Assembly (NCBI GenBank): GCA_025353165.1
Contig: JANXRE010000070.1
Span: 1 to 64,000, forward strand
Direction: 5' to 3'
DNA from: Acidobacteriota bacterium
GTDB lineage: Bacteria > Acidobacteriota > Terriglobia > Bryobacterales > Bryobacteraceae
Length of the DNA stretch: 64,000 bases
The notes under the pieces were generated by a model, which made no database searches, was not told the DNA's origin, and saw only the letters and a program-made list of their open reading frames with translations. The translations under genes were made by a program, and so were the position numbers. Positions within the stretch are counted from its first letter, which is position 1. Each line of letters begins with the position of its first letter. This document shows, piece by piece, positions 27,243-38,503 of the stretch.

Positions 27243-29224
27243 GCATCCCGTTCCTGCTGGAGATCGGGACTGAAGAGATCCCCGATTGGATGATCGTTCC
27301 CGCGTTGAACCAGTTGCAGAATCTGTTTCAGGAATTGCTGGACGGCAACCGGCTCGAAGGCCGGGTCACGTCCTCGGACGCGACTCCCCGCCGTCTGGTT
27401 CTACGCGCCGAGGGCATTCTGGAGAAGCAGCAGGACATCGAAGAGTTGGTCGTCGGACCGCCGAAATCGGCCGGCGCGCAGGCCGCCGATCGTTTCGCGC
27501 GGAAGAACAACACGACCGTCGATCAACTCACGACCCAAATAACCGCCAAGGGCGAATACTTCAGTTTCAACCGTAAGACTCCCGGCCTGCCGGCCTCTGA
27601 ATTGATTGGCTCGGCGATGCCCGGCATCGTGGCGAAAATCCAGTGGCCGAAGGCGATGTATTGGACCGGGAAGGGAGGGTTTCGCTTCATCCGTCCGATC
27701 CGATGGCTGGTCGCGCTGCTGGGCGACCAGGTTGTGCCGTTCGAGATCGCCGGAGTGAAGTCTGGCAACCTGACGCGCGGCCATCGGCGGCTTGGAAAAT
27801 CCGAGATCCCGATTACGATCGCGAACTACGAACAGTCGCTGGCGGAGAATGGCGTGGTGCTGTCGGCAGAGGCGCGCCGAAAACGGATTGAGGATGGAAT
27901 CCGCGAATTCCACGTCAAAAGCGACGCCGAACTTCTTCACACGCTCGTGTACATCACCGAGTGCCCTACCCCGATTCTGGGCAGCTTCGACCGCGAATAT
28001 CTGACGTTACCGCATGAAGTACTTGTCACGGTAATGCGACATCACCAGAAGTATTTCTCGGTGCTGGATGCCGCGGGCGGCCTTGCGCCGAATTTCGTGG
28101 CTGTCATGAACACCAGCGCCGACCCCGAAGGGCTGGTTCGCCAGGGGAACGAGCGTGTGCTCCGGGCCCGCTTCAACGACGCCCGCTTCTTCTACGACGT
28201 CGATCAGCACAAGACACTCGCCGACCGTGTTCCGGATCTGGCGCACGTTACCTTTCAGGCCAAGCTCGGCTCCTATCTGGCAAAGACGGAGCGCATCACC
28301 GCGCTGGCGGGGAGCCTCGCCGATTTGGTAGGCGCCGACAGAGCCGCGATCGAGCGTGCGGCGACCCTGTGCAAGGCCGACCTCACCACTGAGATGGTGA
28401 AGGAATTCACCGACCTTCAAGGCGTTGTCGGCGGTCTGTACGCCAAGGCGCAGGGCGAGCCCGAAGAGGTATGGAAAGCGATCTACGATCACTACAAACC
28501 TGTAAGTATGGATTCGCCCGTTCCATCCACGCTCTCCGGCCAAATCGTTTCCCTCGCCGACAAGCTGGACACGCTGCGCGGCGCTTTCCAGATCGGGATG
28601 GTTCCGACGGGCTCGAAAGATCCCTTCGCGCTTCGCCGCGCGGCGCAGGGGTTGGTTAAGATCATTGTCGAGGGCTGCCTGCGGCTGAGCCTCGCGCAAC
28701 TGATTGGCAACGATCCGGCCCTGCGCGACTTCATCGCCGATCGCGTGAAATACTACTTCCGCGAGATCCGCGGATTTAAGTACGACGAAGTGAACGCGGT
28801 GCTGGCGTCGGGCTGGGACGACCTAGTGGACGTTCAGGCACGGCTCTCCGCGCTGCAGGCTGTTCGGCCCACCGAGAACTTCGAGCCGCTGGCCGCGAGT
28901 TTCAAGCGCATCGCGAACATTCTCAAACAGGCGGACTTCGAACCGGCAGCGGCCGCGCGAGTGGACACCGCGCTGCTGGAAGCTGGTCCGGAACGCGAAC
29001 TGTACGACGAATTCGATCGCATCCGCGAGGCTGCGCGCTCGACCGAGTACGTGCACGCGCTGGACGCGATCGCCTCGATCCGGCCGAACGTCGATCTCTT
29101 TTTCGACAAGGTCCTGGTGAACGCGCCGGATCCGAACATCAGGCAAAACCGCCTGACGATGCTTCACCAATTACTCACCGAGTTTTCCACGATCGCCGAT
29201 TTTTCGGAGATCGTAACGCAATGA
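27239..29224 (+). CDS. glyS: Glycyl-tRNA synthetase beta subunit
   Basis: A 661-residue beta chain, slightly shorter than the roughly 690 typical. The family opening [20 protein letters not shown] is followed by an HD-like central region, then the C-terminal anticodon-binding domain. It recognises tRNA-Gly for the alpha2beta2 enzyme. The ATG at 27239 matches the family start; a few extra codons upstream belong to glyQ. ppdK follows after 13 nt. Confidence 0.95.
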   Translation: MSIPFLLEIGTEEIPDWMIVPALNQLQNLFQELLDGNRLEGRVTSSDATPRRLVLRAEGILEKQQDIEELVVGPPKSAGAQAADRFARKNNTTVDQLTTQITAKGEYFSFNRKTPGLPASELIGSAMPGIVAKIQWPKAMYWTGKGGFRFIRPIRWLVALLGDQVVPFEIAGVKSGNLTRGHRRLGKSEIPITIANYEQSLAENGVVLSAEARRKRIEDGIREFHVKSDAELLHTLVYITECPTPILGSFDREYLTLPHEVLVTVMRHHQKYFSVLDAAGGLAPNFVAVMNTSADPEGLVRQGNERVLRARFNDARFFYDVDQHKTLADRVPDLAHVTFQAKLGSYLAKTERITALAGSLADLVGADRAAIERAATLCKADLTTEMVKEFTDLQGVVGGLYAKAQGEPEEVWKAIYDHYKPVSMDSPVPSTLSGQIVSLADKLDTLRGAFQIGMVPTGSKDPFALRRAAQGLVKIIVEGCLRLSLAQLIGNDPALRDFIADRVKYYFREIRGFKYDEVNAVLASGWDDLVDVQARLSALQAVRPTENFEPLAASFKRIANILKQADFEPAAAARVDTALLEAGPERELYDEFDRIREAARSTEYVHALDAIASIRPNVDLFFDKVLVNAPDPNIRQNRLTMLHQLLTEFSTIADFSEIVTQ

Positions 29225-29237
29225 TAGGAGCTTATAA

Positions 29238-31982
<2,745 letters not shown>

Positions 31983-31987
31983 CGTCC

Positions 31988-32012
31988 ACCGACTCCCTTA
32001 CGGTCGCGGCTC
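31988..32012 (+). repeat. Dispersed ACCG...CGGT palindromic repeat, copy B
   Basis: ACCGACTCCCTTACGGT followed by CGCGGCTC, one base longer than copy A at 17708-17731. It sits 6 nt after the ppdK stop, where it could serve in termination or transcript protection. Confidence 0.7.
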
Positions 32013-32103
32013 GGAATGACGCAAGCCGAGCCGCGATCGCGAACGCCAGAAGCCGTAGATCGCAATGGCCGCGACGATGCCAATCTGGGTCGCCGCGACC
32101 GGG

Positions 32104-32385
32104 TTATACCGGGCAGTAAACTCCGATCCCACCGGGATCCGGCCAGCCGTGTTCAGGCAGAAGGGCCCGACGCAGGCCGGTGGCACGGTACACCTCACCC
32201 ATGCCTCCGCGGCCGAGCAATCCGATGATGCGATAGCGTCCGGCGACCAGTGTTCCGGGGAGGAATCGGCCCTCGTCGACGGAGGGCGTGTGGCGGATCC
32301 GCGACGTGGAGGTGGTGGCGATCGTCTCGTCGGATTGCGGCAGCTTCGCTCCACACTTCGAGCAGGTGCGAGGCGTCGCCGGCAA
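32104..32385 (-). pseudogene. N-terminal fragment of a PknB-type Ser/Thr protein kinase
   Basis: A 93-codon frame with CSKCGAKLP (half of a zinc-ribbon) and then GTLVAGRYRIIGLLGRGGMG and EVYRA, the glycine-rich ATP loop of bacterial Hanks-type kinases. The homology stops right after EVYRA. The lysine of subdomain II, the catalytic loop and the DFG are all missing, so no kinase activity is possible. Beyond the break a different frame holds a lone hydrophobic helix (AATQIGIVAAIAIYGFW) ending near 31998, possibly a leftover of the kinase C-terminus or of another gene. Confidence 0.75.
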
Positions 32386-32452
32386 GCGTACCGCCAGACA
32401 CGCAAAGGATCATGGGGGAGTGTTGCCCCTCACCGATCGATTATCGCGCAGT

Positions 32453-32490
32453 CCAGCGTGGCGCACGCACTCTTGCGTGCACCACGCTGG
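32453..32490 (+). repeat. Palindromic repeat variant, single-hairpin copy
   Basis: CCAGCGTGG (32453-32461) pairs with CCACGCTGG (32482-32490), enclosing GCACGCA/TGCGTGC. The result is one long hairpin of about 17 bp. It shares GTGGCGCACGCACTC with the 48-bp family but lacks the second hairpin. Confidence 0.75.
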
Positions 32491-32527
32491 CAATCTTGCC
32501 GACGCTCGGCGGGCCGGACGAAAACCA

Positions 32528-32574
32528 GTGTCGCGAGGAGTCGCGACACGGCACGCAAGAGTGCGTGCGCCACG
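32528..32574 (-). repeat. Palindromic repeat variant, double-hairpin copy
   Basis: GTGTCGCGA-ggag-TCGCGACAC followed by GCACGCA-agag-TGCGTGC. This is the same architecture and orientation as copy 2 (25641-25688), but the stem of the first hairpin has compensatory changes (GTCGCCA to GTCGCGA and partner). Together with the inverted copy at 32453-32490 it brackets a 37-nt spacer in a BIME-like pair. Confidence 0.8.
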
Positions 32575-32581
32575 GTCGAAC

Positions 32582-32803
32582 TCAGTTCATTCCGCACATG
32601 CCCGGGGTCGGGCAGCGGTTGCCGCACGGCAGGGAAGGCGCGGAGTCCTTCGAGCGCCCGTTGGCGTGCGCGGAAAACGTGGACAGCTCGCGCGACACGT
32701 GATCTTGTCCGCAGGAAGGGCACGCGATGTTGCTGGCGCTATTACGCACGAGCTTCTCAAACTTACTTCCGCATTCCTGGCACTTGTATTCAAAGATTGG
32801 CAT
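32582..32803 (-). CDS. FmdB/CxxC zinc-ribbon regulatory-type protein
   Basis: A 73-residue protein opening with MPIFEYKCQECGSKFEKLV and then ACPSCGQDHVSRELS. The first two CxxC pairs (residues 8-11 and about 28-31) make the FmdB-type zinc ribbon. A second Cys-rich tail (PCGNRCPTPGMCGMN) is less usual. The family is named after a putative regulator of formamide or amide genes; its actual role is unclear. It follows dacB by 6 nt on the same strand. Confidence 0.85.
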   Translation of the reverse strand: MPIFEYKCQECGSKFEKLVRNSASNIACPSCGQDHVSRELSTFSAHANGRSKDSAPSLPCGNRCPTPGMCGMN

Positions 32804-32809
32804 GGTAAT

Positions 32810-34270
32810 TTAGTGGACCAACGCTACTCCTATTCTATCAATTGCATCCTGGACTTCGGAAGCGGACGCGGACGTGTGATTGACCAGGATCGAGAACGCA
32901 AGAACGCCGTGCTTCGCGCTGGCCGCATATCCCGACAACGCGTTCACGTGCGTGAGTGAACCGGTCTTCGCTTGCAGATTGCGGGCGGCCGGATCCGCGC
33001 CGAACCGCTTCGCCAGCGTGCCGTCGAACCCGCCAACGGGCAGGATGCCGCGCCAAACATCGCGATTCGGCGACCGATACATATACTCGAGCAGTCGCAC
33101 CACGGCTTCGGGTTTCACCAGAGTCAGGCGCGACAAACCGGAAGCGTCCGAGAACGAATAATCCCGGCTGCCGAGCCCGATTTCCGCAAGGAAATCCGCC
33201 AGTTCCTTCATCCCCGCGTCGCGGCTGCCAGTGCCTGTACGCACGCGCGCTACTTCGCGCAACACCATCTCGGCCCAGAGGTTCGAACTGATCTTATCCA
33301 CCACGCGCAGCACCTCGATAAGAGGCGGCGATTGCCGCTCGGCAAGCACGACTGGCGGCAGCGATGGAGCCCCATCGCCCGGCCACCGGTGGCGCGAAAC
33401 CGGGCGGCCCCGGATGGAAATGCCCCGGCGTACCAGCGCCTGGTACAACGCAGTCGCCGAGTACAGCGCCGGATCGTCCACGGCGATCCACTGCGGCGGA
33501 GCTTCCACGCCCAGCCGAACCGCGCCTCGCAAGATGACTTCGCGGGAGCCGGGCGCGCGCTCGACATCGATATCCGTCTCGCCTTTCGAAACCGTTCGCA
33601 ACCGGTTGTCGTAAACGAAATACTCGACGGATGGTTGCGGCGAGATCACGGCGGCATCGTCTTCGCGCGACCCCGGGGCAATTCCCACCACGACACAATT
33701 GTGATTGAAACTCAGCGCGCTGACGGGCGCGCCGTAGTCCCACACCGTATCGTCTTCGGCCCATCCTGGCGGGTATGGCTCCCACACATACGCGCTGTCG
33801 TCTCCCACGACGTCGCCTTCGATGGCGCGAATGCCGCGCGCCGCCATCTGCGCGGCCAACCGATCGATGGCCTCCATCGGATCGGCCAGCGCCGGACCGC
33901 GGTCGTACGGTATAGGCCGGTTCGACATCGTCGGGTCGCCGCCGCCCCACAGCACAACGTCTCCGTGAAGCACGCCGTCGACAGGCTGCGCAGCCGCCAG
34001 CACGCGCGTCGTAAACCGGTAGTCCGCTCCGAGCCGTGTCAGCGCCAGCGATGTCGAAAACAGCTTAGTATTCGAAGCCGGAAGGAACATCCGCTTGCCG
34101 TTGTGGTCCGCCAACACCTTACCCGTGGACAGCGAAACAACACGCACGCCGACGAAGCCCCCAGCCAGCGCGGGGGACTCCGCTATGATGCGATTGATCC
34201 TTGTTTGCAGGGATTCGGCAGGCGCCGCCAGAGATGCGCAGCACAGCAAGAGAACTCCGGAACGAAGCAA
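32810..34270 (-). CDS. dacB: D-alanyl-D-alanine carboxypeptidase/endopeptidase (PBP4 type)
   Basis: A 486-residue class C penicillin-binding protein. A short signal peptide (LLLCCASLAAPAES) is followed by the SxxK motif in PASNTKLF (Ser66, Lys69), SSN in DKISSNLWAEM, and KTG in LQAKTGSLTHV. The long insertion after SxxK is typical of PBP4. It trims or cleaves peptidoglycan cross-links in the periplasm. The start must be TTG at 34268-34270, because an in-frame TAA lies just upstream and there is no earlier ATG. A TATAAT sits only 5 nt before it. Confidence 0.9.
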   Translation of the reverse strand: MLRSGVLLLCCASLAAPAESLQTRINRIIAESPALAGGFVGVRVVSLSTGKVLADHNGKRMFLPASNTKLFSTSLALTRLGADYRFTTRVLAAAQPVDGVLHGDVVLWGGGDPTMSNRPIPYDRGPALADPMEAIDRLAAQMAARGIRAIEGDVVGDDSAYVWEPYPPGWAEDDTVWDYGAPVSALSFNHNCVVVGIAPGSREDDAAVISPQPSVEYFVYDNRLRTVSKGETDIDVERAPGSREVILRGAVRLGVEAPPQWIAVDDPALYSATALYQALVRRGISIRGRPVSRHRWPGDGAPSLPPVVLAERQSPPLIEVLRVVDKISSNLWAEMVLREVARVRTGTGSRDAGMKELADFLAEIGLGSRDYSFSDASGLSRLTLVKPEAVVRLLEYMYRSPNRDVWRGILPVGGFDGTLAKRFGADPAARNLQAKTGSLTHVNALSGYAASAKHGVLAFSILVNHTSASASEVQDAIDRIGVALVH

Positions 34271-34275
34271 TCCGC

Positions 34276-34281
34276 ATTATA
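34276..34281 (-). promoter_or_regulatory. TATAAT box abutting the dacB start codon
   Basis: A perfect minus-strand TATAAT ends 5 nt upstream of the TTG start of dacB. If used as a -10 element, transcription would begin at or inside the start codon, giving a leaderless mRNA. No good -35 is seen at the expected distance. Confidence 0.3.
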
Positions 34282-34289
34282 CTTCAGGC

Positions 34290-34958
34290 ATGCGCGGAGC
34301 CCTGATATCGTGGACGATCTTCACTGCGTCCCTCGCGGCGCAGGGCACTAAGCCGCAGGCCAAACCCGAAGACTATCCCGTGCATGCCGACTTGAACGGT
34401 GTCACGATCGCCGCCGAGAACTTCGGGCACGGCATCACCAGCGAGTACGGAGCGTTGTTCGCCCGCGAATACATCGCCATCGATGTCGCGGTTTTCTCGA
34501 AGGACAAGAAAGCCCTGGCGTTCTCGGCGGGTCAGTTCACTTTGCGGATCAACGGCAAGAAAACGCCCCTGCTGGCGCAAGCGCCGGGCATGGTGGCGGC
34601 CTCCATCAAGTACGACGATTGGACGCAACGGCCCGGGATCACGGGCGGCGGGGGATTGGGAAACGGCGGAGTCACGATGGGCGGCCCCCGGCCGGCTGAG
34701 CGATTCCCCGGCGATCCGAATGGGCGCCGACCGCCCAGCGTGCCGCCGGTGGGAACGGACGATCCGAACGTTCCCAAGGAGCAGCCCGCTTCGCTTGACG
34801 AGGTGCTGCAGCGAAGTTCGCTTCCGGAGGGGAATCAGAACGTCGCGCCGTTCAGCGGATTCCTCTACTACCCACACACAGGAAAAATGAGCAAGATCAA
34901 GTCGCTGGAGTTGCTCTATGAAGGGCCTTACGGCGAGGCCACGATACGTCTGCTTTGA
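34290..34958 (+). CDS. Exported protein of unknown function
   Basis: A 222-residue protein with a short signal peptide (MRGALISWTIFTASLAAQG). The mature part has an N-terminal domain of about 90 residues (YPVHADLNGVTIAAENFGHG; FAREYIAIDVAVFSKDKKAL), a Gly/Pro-rich low-complexity linker around residues 115-145, and a C-terminal SGFLYYPHTGKMSKIKSLEL strand region. I do not recognise the family. It is divergent from dacB and its 3' end overlaps the convergent MFS gene by 31 nt. Confidence 0.65.
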   Translation: MRGALISWTIFTASLAAQGTKPQAKPEDYPVHADLNGVTIAAENFGHGITSEYGALFAREYIAIDVAVFSKDKKALAFSAGQFTLRINGKKTPLLAQAPGMVAASIKYDDWTQRPGITGGGGLGNGGVTMGGPRPAERFPGDPNGRRPPSVPPVGTDDPNVPKEQPASLDEVLQRSSLPEGNQNVAPFSGFLYYPHTGKMSKIKSLELLYEGPYGEATIRLL

Positions 34959-36118
34959 GCGCCCGATATCCTGGCTTCCAGCCAAATCGCCAGCACGAGC
35001 ACCAATACCAGAATGGTGCCCGCCACGGGCAACGCCATCACCGCGCGAATTCCCCACAGTTCCGCGAAGAGCCCTAACGAACAGGGCGCCAGCAGAGCGC
35101 CGGTGAAGGCGATCGAGAAGATGCCATTGAAAAAGCCGGGACGGTAAGACGGGAAGCGGCTTCCGATTTTCTCGATAACCAGAGGATAGATAGGCGCCCA
35201 TGCGCCGCCTATGAGCAGCACTCCCGTGATCGCGCCGAAACGATTGTTGGTCACCGCGAGCACCAGGGATCCGAAGACGGACGCGAGGGCAGAAAAAAAC
35301 AGCAGCTTCACATGACTCACATGCGGCAAGATCACCTGTGCGAGTACGCGGCCGGCAATGAGCGCCACCCAATACAGCGCCACTAATTGCAGCGATTGTT
35401 CCGGGCTGATACCCAGCCGCTGTACCAGAAACAGCGGCAGCCATCCCGCGATGGACCACTCGTTTCCGAACTGGAAGAACAGCAGCAGAGCCAGCAACAC
35501 GGCGATGGGCGAACGCATTTGCTTCAAGCCTTCGACAATGGATACGTGCTGCGGAAGAGGGCGGGTGGGATAGCTCATGCGCGCGTACATGATGGCGAAC
35601 AGGCCGGGGATGGCCGCGACGAGGATCAGAATGCTGGGCGCGGTATAAACGTAGAATGCGCCCGAGACCAGGAGCGCCATGGCCACGCAACCCCCGCCCA
35701 GGAAAATGCCGGCGAGGTTCACGGTGGCGGCTCGATCGCGCTCGTACATCGGCGAGATCGCCTGAAAGATGGCGACCTGCAGTAATCCCGCGGCGGCGCC
35801 GATTCCCGCCAGGCCCGCCATTCGCCACGGGGCGTAAACCGGCGGTCCGGCGGCGGCCAGGAAAAGAATCGCGCCGCAGGCGATGGCGCAGCCGAGCATC
35901 AGAACGAACGCCACTCCTTTAGCCGGGAGCAACGCCTGCGCCAGTCTCAGGGAAAGCAGGATGCCCGCGGTCAAAGAGAGGAAATACAGGCCAATCGTGA
36001 GGTAGTGACTGCTGATGTGGTGGCCCCAGGCGAGCAGGATCGCGCCGGTGAACGACAACAGCATGCCGCACACGAAGAACCCCGCCAGCGCGCGGCGGGC
36101 TCCAGGGATCGGATCCAC
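34928..36118 (-). CDS. MFS transporter
   Basis: A 396-residue protein with about 12 hydrophobic helices. GILLSLRLAQALLPAKG and NEWSIAGWLPLFLVQRLGIS are compatible with the sugar or fucose-permease-like branch of the major facilitator superfamily. I start it at GTG 36116-36118 (VDPIPGARRALAGFF). The reading frame extends upstream through a rho-independent terminator, so the longer start is unlikely. Substrate unknown. TACAAT lies 6 nt before the GTG, hinting at a very short leader. Confidence 0.8.
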   Translation of the reverse strand: MDPIPGARRALAGFFVCGMLLSFTGAILLAWGHHISSHYLTIGLYFLSLTAGILLSLRLAQALLPAKGVAFVLMLGCAIACGAILFLAAAGPPVYAPWRMAGLAGIGAAAGLLQVAIFQAISPMYERDRAATVNLAGIFLGGGCVAMALLVSGAFYVYTAPSILILVAAIPGLFAIMYARMSYPTRPLPQHVSIVEGLKQMRSPIAVLLALLLFFQFGNEWSIAGWLPLFLVQRLGISPEQSLQLVALYWVALIAGRVLAQVILPHVSHVKLLFFSALASVFGSLVLAVTNNRFGAITGVLLIGGAWAPIYPLVIEKIGSRFPSYRPGFFNGIFSIAFTGALLAPCSLGLFAELWGIRAVMALPVAGTILVLVLVLAIWLEARISGAQSRRIVASP

Positions 36119-36145
36119 TCGTTTATTGTAGAGTCTTCCGGCCAG

Positions 36146-36172
36146 CAAAAAGCCCCGCCTTGCGGCGAGGCT
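36146..36172 (-). terminator. Rho-independent terminator upstream of the MFS gene
   Basis: On the minus strand AGCCTCGCC-gcaa-GGCGGGGCT followed by TTTTTGC. The stem is 9 bp with one mismatch, the loop is a GNRA tetraloop, and a T-run follows. It is the clearest intrinsic terminator in the window. It would end a minus-strand transcript coming from 36175-36373, where no protein gene is evident, so either a small RNA or an attenuated MFS leader ends here. Confidence 0.75.
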
Positions 36173-36373
36173 GAAATCGAAAACCCAAATGGAGAGGCAA
36201 CCGACACCAAAGCGCCGACCACACCCCTCAAGTAAACCCCGATCTTTGAGGAGCGCGCTGGGCCACAAGTAATTCGTTGATTCTGAATAGGCCGCGCGTT
36301 AGAATCCGGCTTTGCGTATCCCCGATTCCATCGCCGGGATCGTCGACCTTGATACACTCAAAGCCTGCCCGAT

Positions 36374-36829
36374 ATGCAGCTTTCCGACATTTTCGTGGGG
36401 CTTGGCCAGGACAACGTGGCGCAACTGCTCCGGTCGATTTCCATCGGCAAACTCAAGACTTTTCAGCTTTACGAGCGCCTGAAAACAAGACTTCACGCGA
36501 ACAAGGTGAACGGCGAACAGCTCCGCAAGTGCGCGCCGCGCGTCTGGGCCCGCCTGCAGGAGGGTGACAACGAACTCGCCACGGACCTGGGGCAATCCAT
36601 CCTTGTGTCGCACCTGGACTTGATCCAGGCGACGCTGAACTTTCTCGGTATCCCGCACGAGGAAGGCTTCTTCGCGAAGGAAACGGACGTGAGCTCGTAT
36701 CTGAAGGAGGGCTGGCAGCAGAACGTCTTCGACAAGTTCCACGACGCGTTCTCCGAGTCCGTGCTGCTGTTCTACATCAACCACCTCGCATGGGAGGTAC
36801 TCAAGACGGAAGATGTGTTTCGGCCATGA
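36374..36829 (+). CDS. Conserved-looking hypothetical protein
   Basis: A 151-residue soluble protein, helix-rich, with no signal peptide: MQLSDIFVGLGQDNVAQLLR, then KTFQLYERLKTRLHANKVNG, and a C-terminal LFYINHLAWEVLKTEDVFRP. I cannot assign a family. Codon usage matches its neighbours, and its stop overlaps the start of the ankyrin gene by 4 nt (ATGA), which supports a real gene in the operon leading to pheST. Confidence 0.65.
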   Translation: MQLSDIFVGLGQDNVAQLLRSISIGKLKTFQLYERLKTRLHANKVNGEQLRKCAPRVWARLQEGDNELATDLGQSILVSHLDLIQATLNFLGIPHEEGFFAKETDVSSYLKEGWQQNVFDKFHDAFSESVLLFYINHLAWEVLKTEDVFRP

Positions 36830-37497
36830 AGTCCCTGTTCGACGCCATCCGGAGCGGCGATAACATTCGTGTCAAAGCGCTGATCGCAGCCGACCCAACG
36901 TTGGTCGACGCGCGAGACGCAAACGGCGTTCCCGCGCTGGCCGCCGCGAAGTACAACGGAAGATCCGATATCGCCGCGATGTTGCTGGAAGGCGGCTCGT
37001 CTTTGGACGTGTTTCTCGCCGCCATGATGGGCAGCGCGGGTCGTCTGACGGAACTGATCGGCGGCGATCCGGCGCTTGTCCGGGCGCTCAGTCCGGACGG
37101 CTGGACCGCTCTGCATCTCGCGGCGTTTTTCAATCAGCCCGAAGCGGTGAGACTCCTGATCGCCTCGGGAGCGGATGTCAACGCCCGTTCGACGAACGCG
37201 ATGACGAACATGGCGCTTCACGCGGCGGTGGCCGGAAGGGCGACCGATGTCGCCCGCATTTTGCTGGAGAGCGGAGCGCACGTGAACGCGAGGCAACACG
37301 GCGGCTGGACAGCCCTCCACGGCGCGGCGCAAAGCGGGAATACCGAACTGGTGCGGCTGCTGATCGCCGCCGGAGGCGACCTCCGCGCCCGGGCTGACAA
37401 CCAGCAGGGCGCTTTGGATCTCGCGCTAACGGGCGGCCATCAGGAAATAGTCCAGTTGCTCGAGGAATACGGAGATCGTGCTCGAACAGCAAATTGA
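36826..37497 (+). CDS. Ankyrin-repeat protein
   Basis: A 223-residue protein built of about six ankyrin repeats; clear units are GWTALHLAAFFNQPEAVRLL, NMALHAAVAGRATDVARILL and GWTALHGAAQSGNTELVRLL. There is no signal peptide, so it is likely cytoplasmic and binds a protein partner. It starts within the stop of the preceding gene and overlaps pheS by 20 nt. The partner is unknown. Confidence 0.85.
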   Translation: MKSLFDAIRSGDNIRVKALIAADPTLVDARDANGVPALAAAKYNGRSDIAAMLLEGGSSLDVFLAAMMGSAGRLTELIGGDPALVRALSPDGWTALHLAAFFNQPEAVRLLIASGADVNARSTNAMTNMALHAAVAGRATDVARILLESGAHVNARQHGGWTALHGAAQSGNTELVRLLIAAGGDLRARADNQQGALDLALTGGHQEIVQLLEEYGDRARTAN

Positions 37498-38500
37498 CGG
37501 CGTGCGCCGGCGCGCTCTGGAGCGCATTCAGTCGGCGGCGAACGCGGACGAGCTGGAAGCGGCTCGGGTGGAAGCGCTCGGGCGCAAGGGATTCCTTTCG
37601 AATGCCAGCAAGGAATTCGGCAAGCTCGCACCCGAAGAACGCGCGCGGGCCGGCAAATTACTGAACGAAGCCAAACAGGCGATCGAGACGGCGCTGGAAG
37701 ACCGCCGCGCCCGCTTCGACCGGGACACGCTGAAAGCGAAGCTCGAGTCCGAGTGGATCGACCTTACGCTGCCAGCGCCCGGAATCCGGCCAGGGAGCCT
37801 GCATCCCGTCACGCAAGTGCAAACGGAGATCGAGGAGCTTTTCATCTCGATGGGTTTCACCGTTCTCGACGGCCCGGAAGTCGAAACGGAATATCACAAC
37901 TTCGACGCTCTCAACATTCCGGCCAATCACCCGGCGCGCGACACCCAGGACACGTTCTGGCTGACCAATGGCCTTCTGCTTCGCACGCATACTTCTCCGG
38001 TTCAGGTGCGGGGCATGCAGAAGCTCGGGCCGCCGCTGCGCATGATCGCCCCGGGGCGCGTGTTTCGCAACGAGGAAGTGGACGCTTCTCACGAGCACAC
38101 GTTTTATCAACTGGAAGGCATGATGATAGACCGCGACGTTTCTGTCGCGCACCTGATTTACTTCATGATGACGCTGCTCAGTTCGATCTTCCGGCGCGAA
38201 GTCACCGTCCGGCTGCGGCCGGGATTCTTCCCGTTCGTCGAACCGGGATTCGAGCTCGACATCCAATGTCTGATTTGCGGTGGTCCGGGCTGCCCGGTCT
38301 GCAAGCAGAGCGGCTGGGTGGAGTTGCTGCCTTGCGGCCTGGTGCATCCGAACGTGCTCCGGATGAGTGGGATCGATCCGGAGGAGTGGAACGGCTTCGC
38401 CTTCGGTCTCGGGCTGACGCGCCTGGCGATGATGCGCTACGGCATCGATGACATCCGGCTGCTCGCGAGCGGCGATCTGCGATTTCTGAATCAATTCTAG
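37478..38500 (+). CDS. pheS: Phenylalanyl-tRNA synthetase alpha subunit
   Basis: A 340-residue PheS. The N-terminal coiled-coil is followed by the class II core: GFTVLDGPEVETEYHNFDAL, RTHTSPVQVRGM, PGRVFRNEEVDASHEHTFYQ, GFFPFVEPGFELD and GFAFGLGLTRLAMMRYGIDD. It charges tRNA-Phe with PheT. Start is GTG 37478, inside the last 20 nt of the ankyrin gene. Confidence 0.96.
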   Translation: MLEQQIDGVRRRALERIQSAANADELEAARVEALGRKGFLSNASKEFGKLAPEERARAGKLLNEAKQAIETALEDRRARFDRDTLKAKLESEWIDLTLPAPGIRPGSLHPVTQVQTEIEELFISMGFTVLDGPEVETEYHNFDALNIPANHPARDTQDTFWLTNGLLLRTHTSPVQVRGMQKLGPPLRMIAPGRVFRNEEVDASHEHTFYQLEGMMIDRDVSVAHLIYFMMTLLSSIFRREVTVRLRPGFFPFVEPGFELDIQCLICGGPGCPVCKQSGWVELLPCGLVHPNVLRMSGIDPEEWNGFAFGLGLTRLAMMRYGIDDIRLLASGDLRFLNQF

Positions 38501-38503
38501 GCA

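Noticed and set aside
32453-32574. A CRISPR array made of the palindromic repeats
   Set aside because: Only two copies, in opposite orientation, with internal hairpins and no regular spacers or cas genes.
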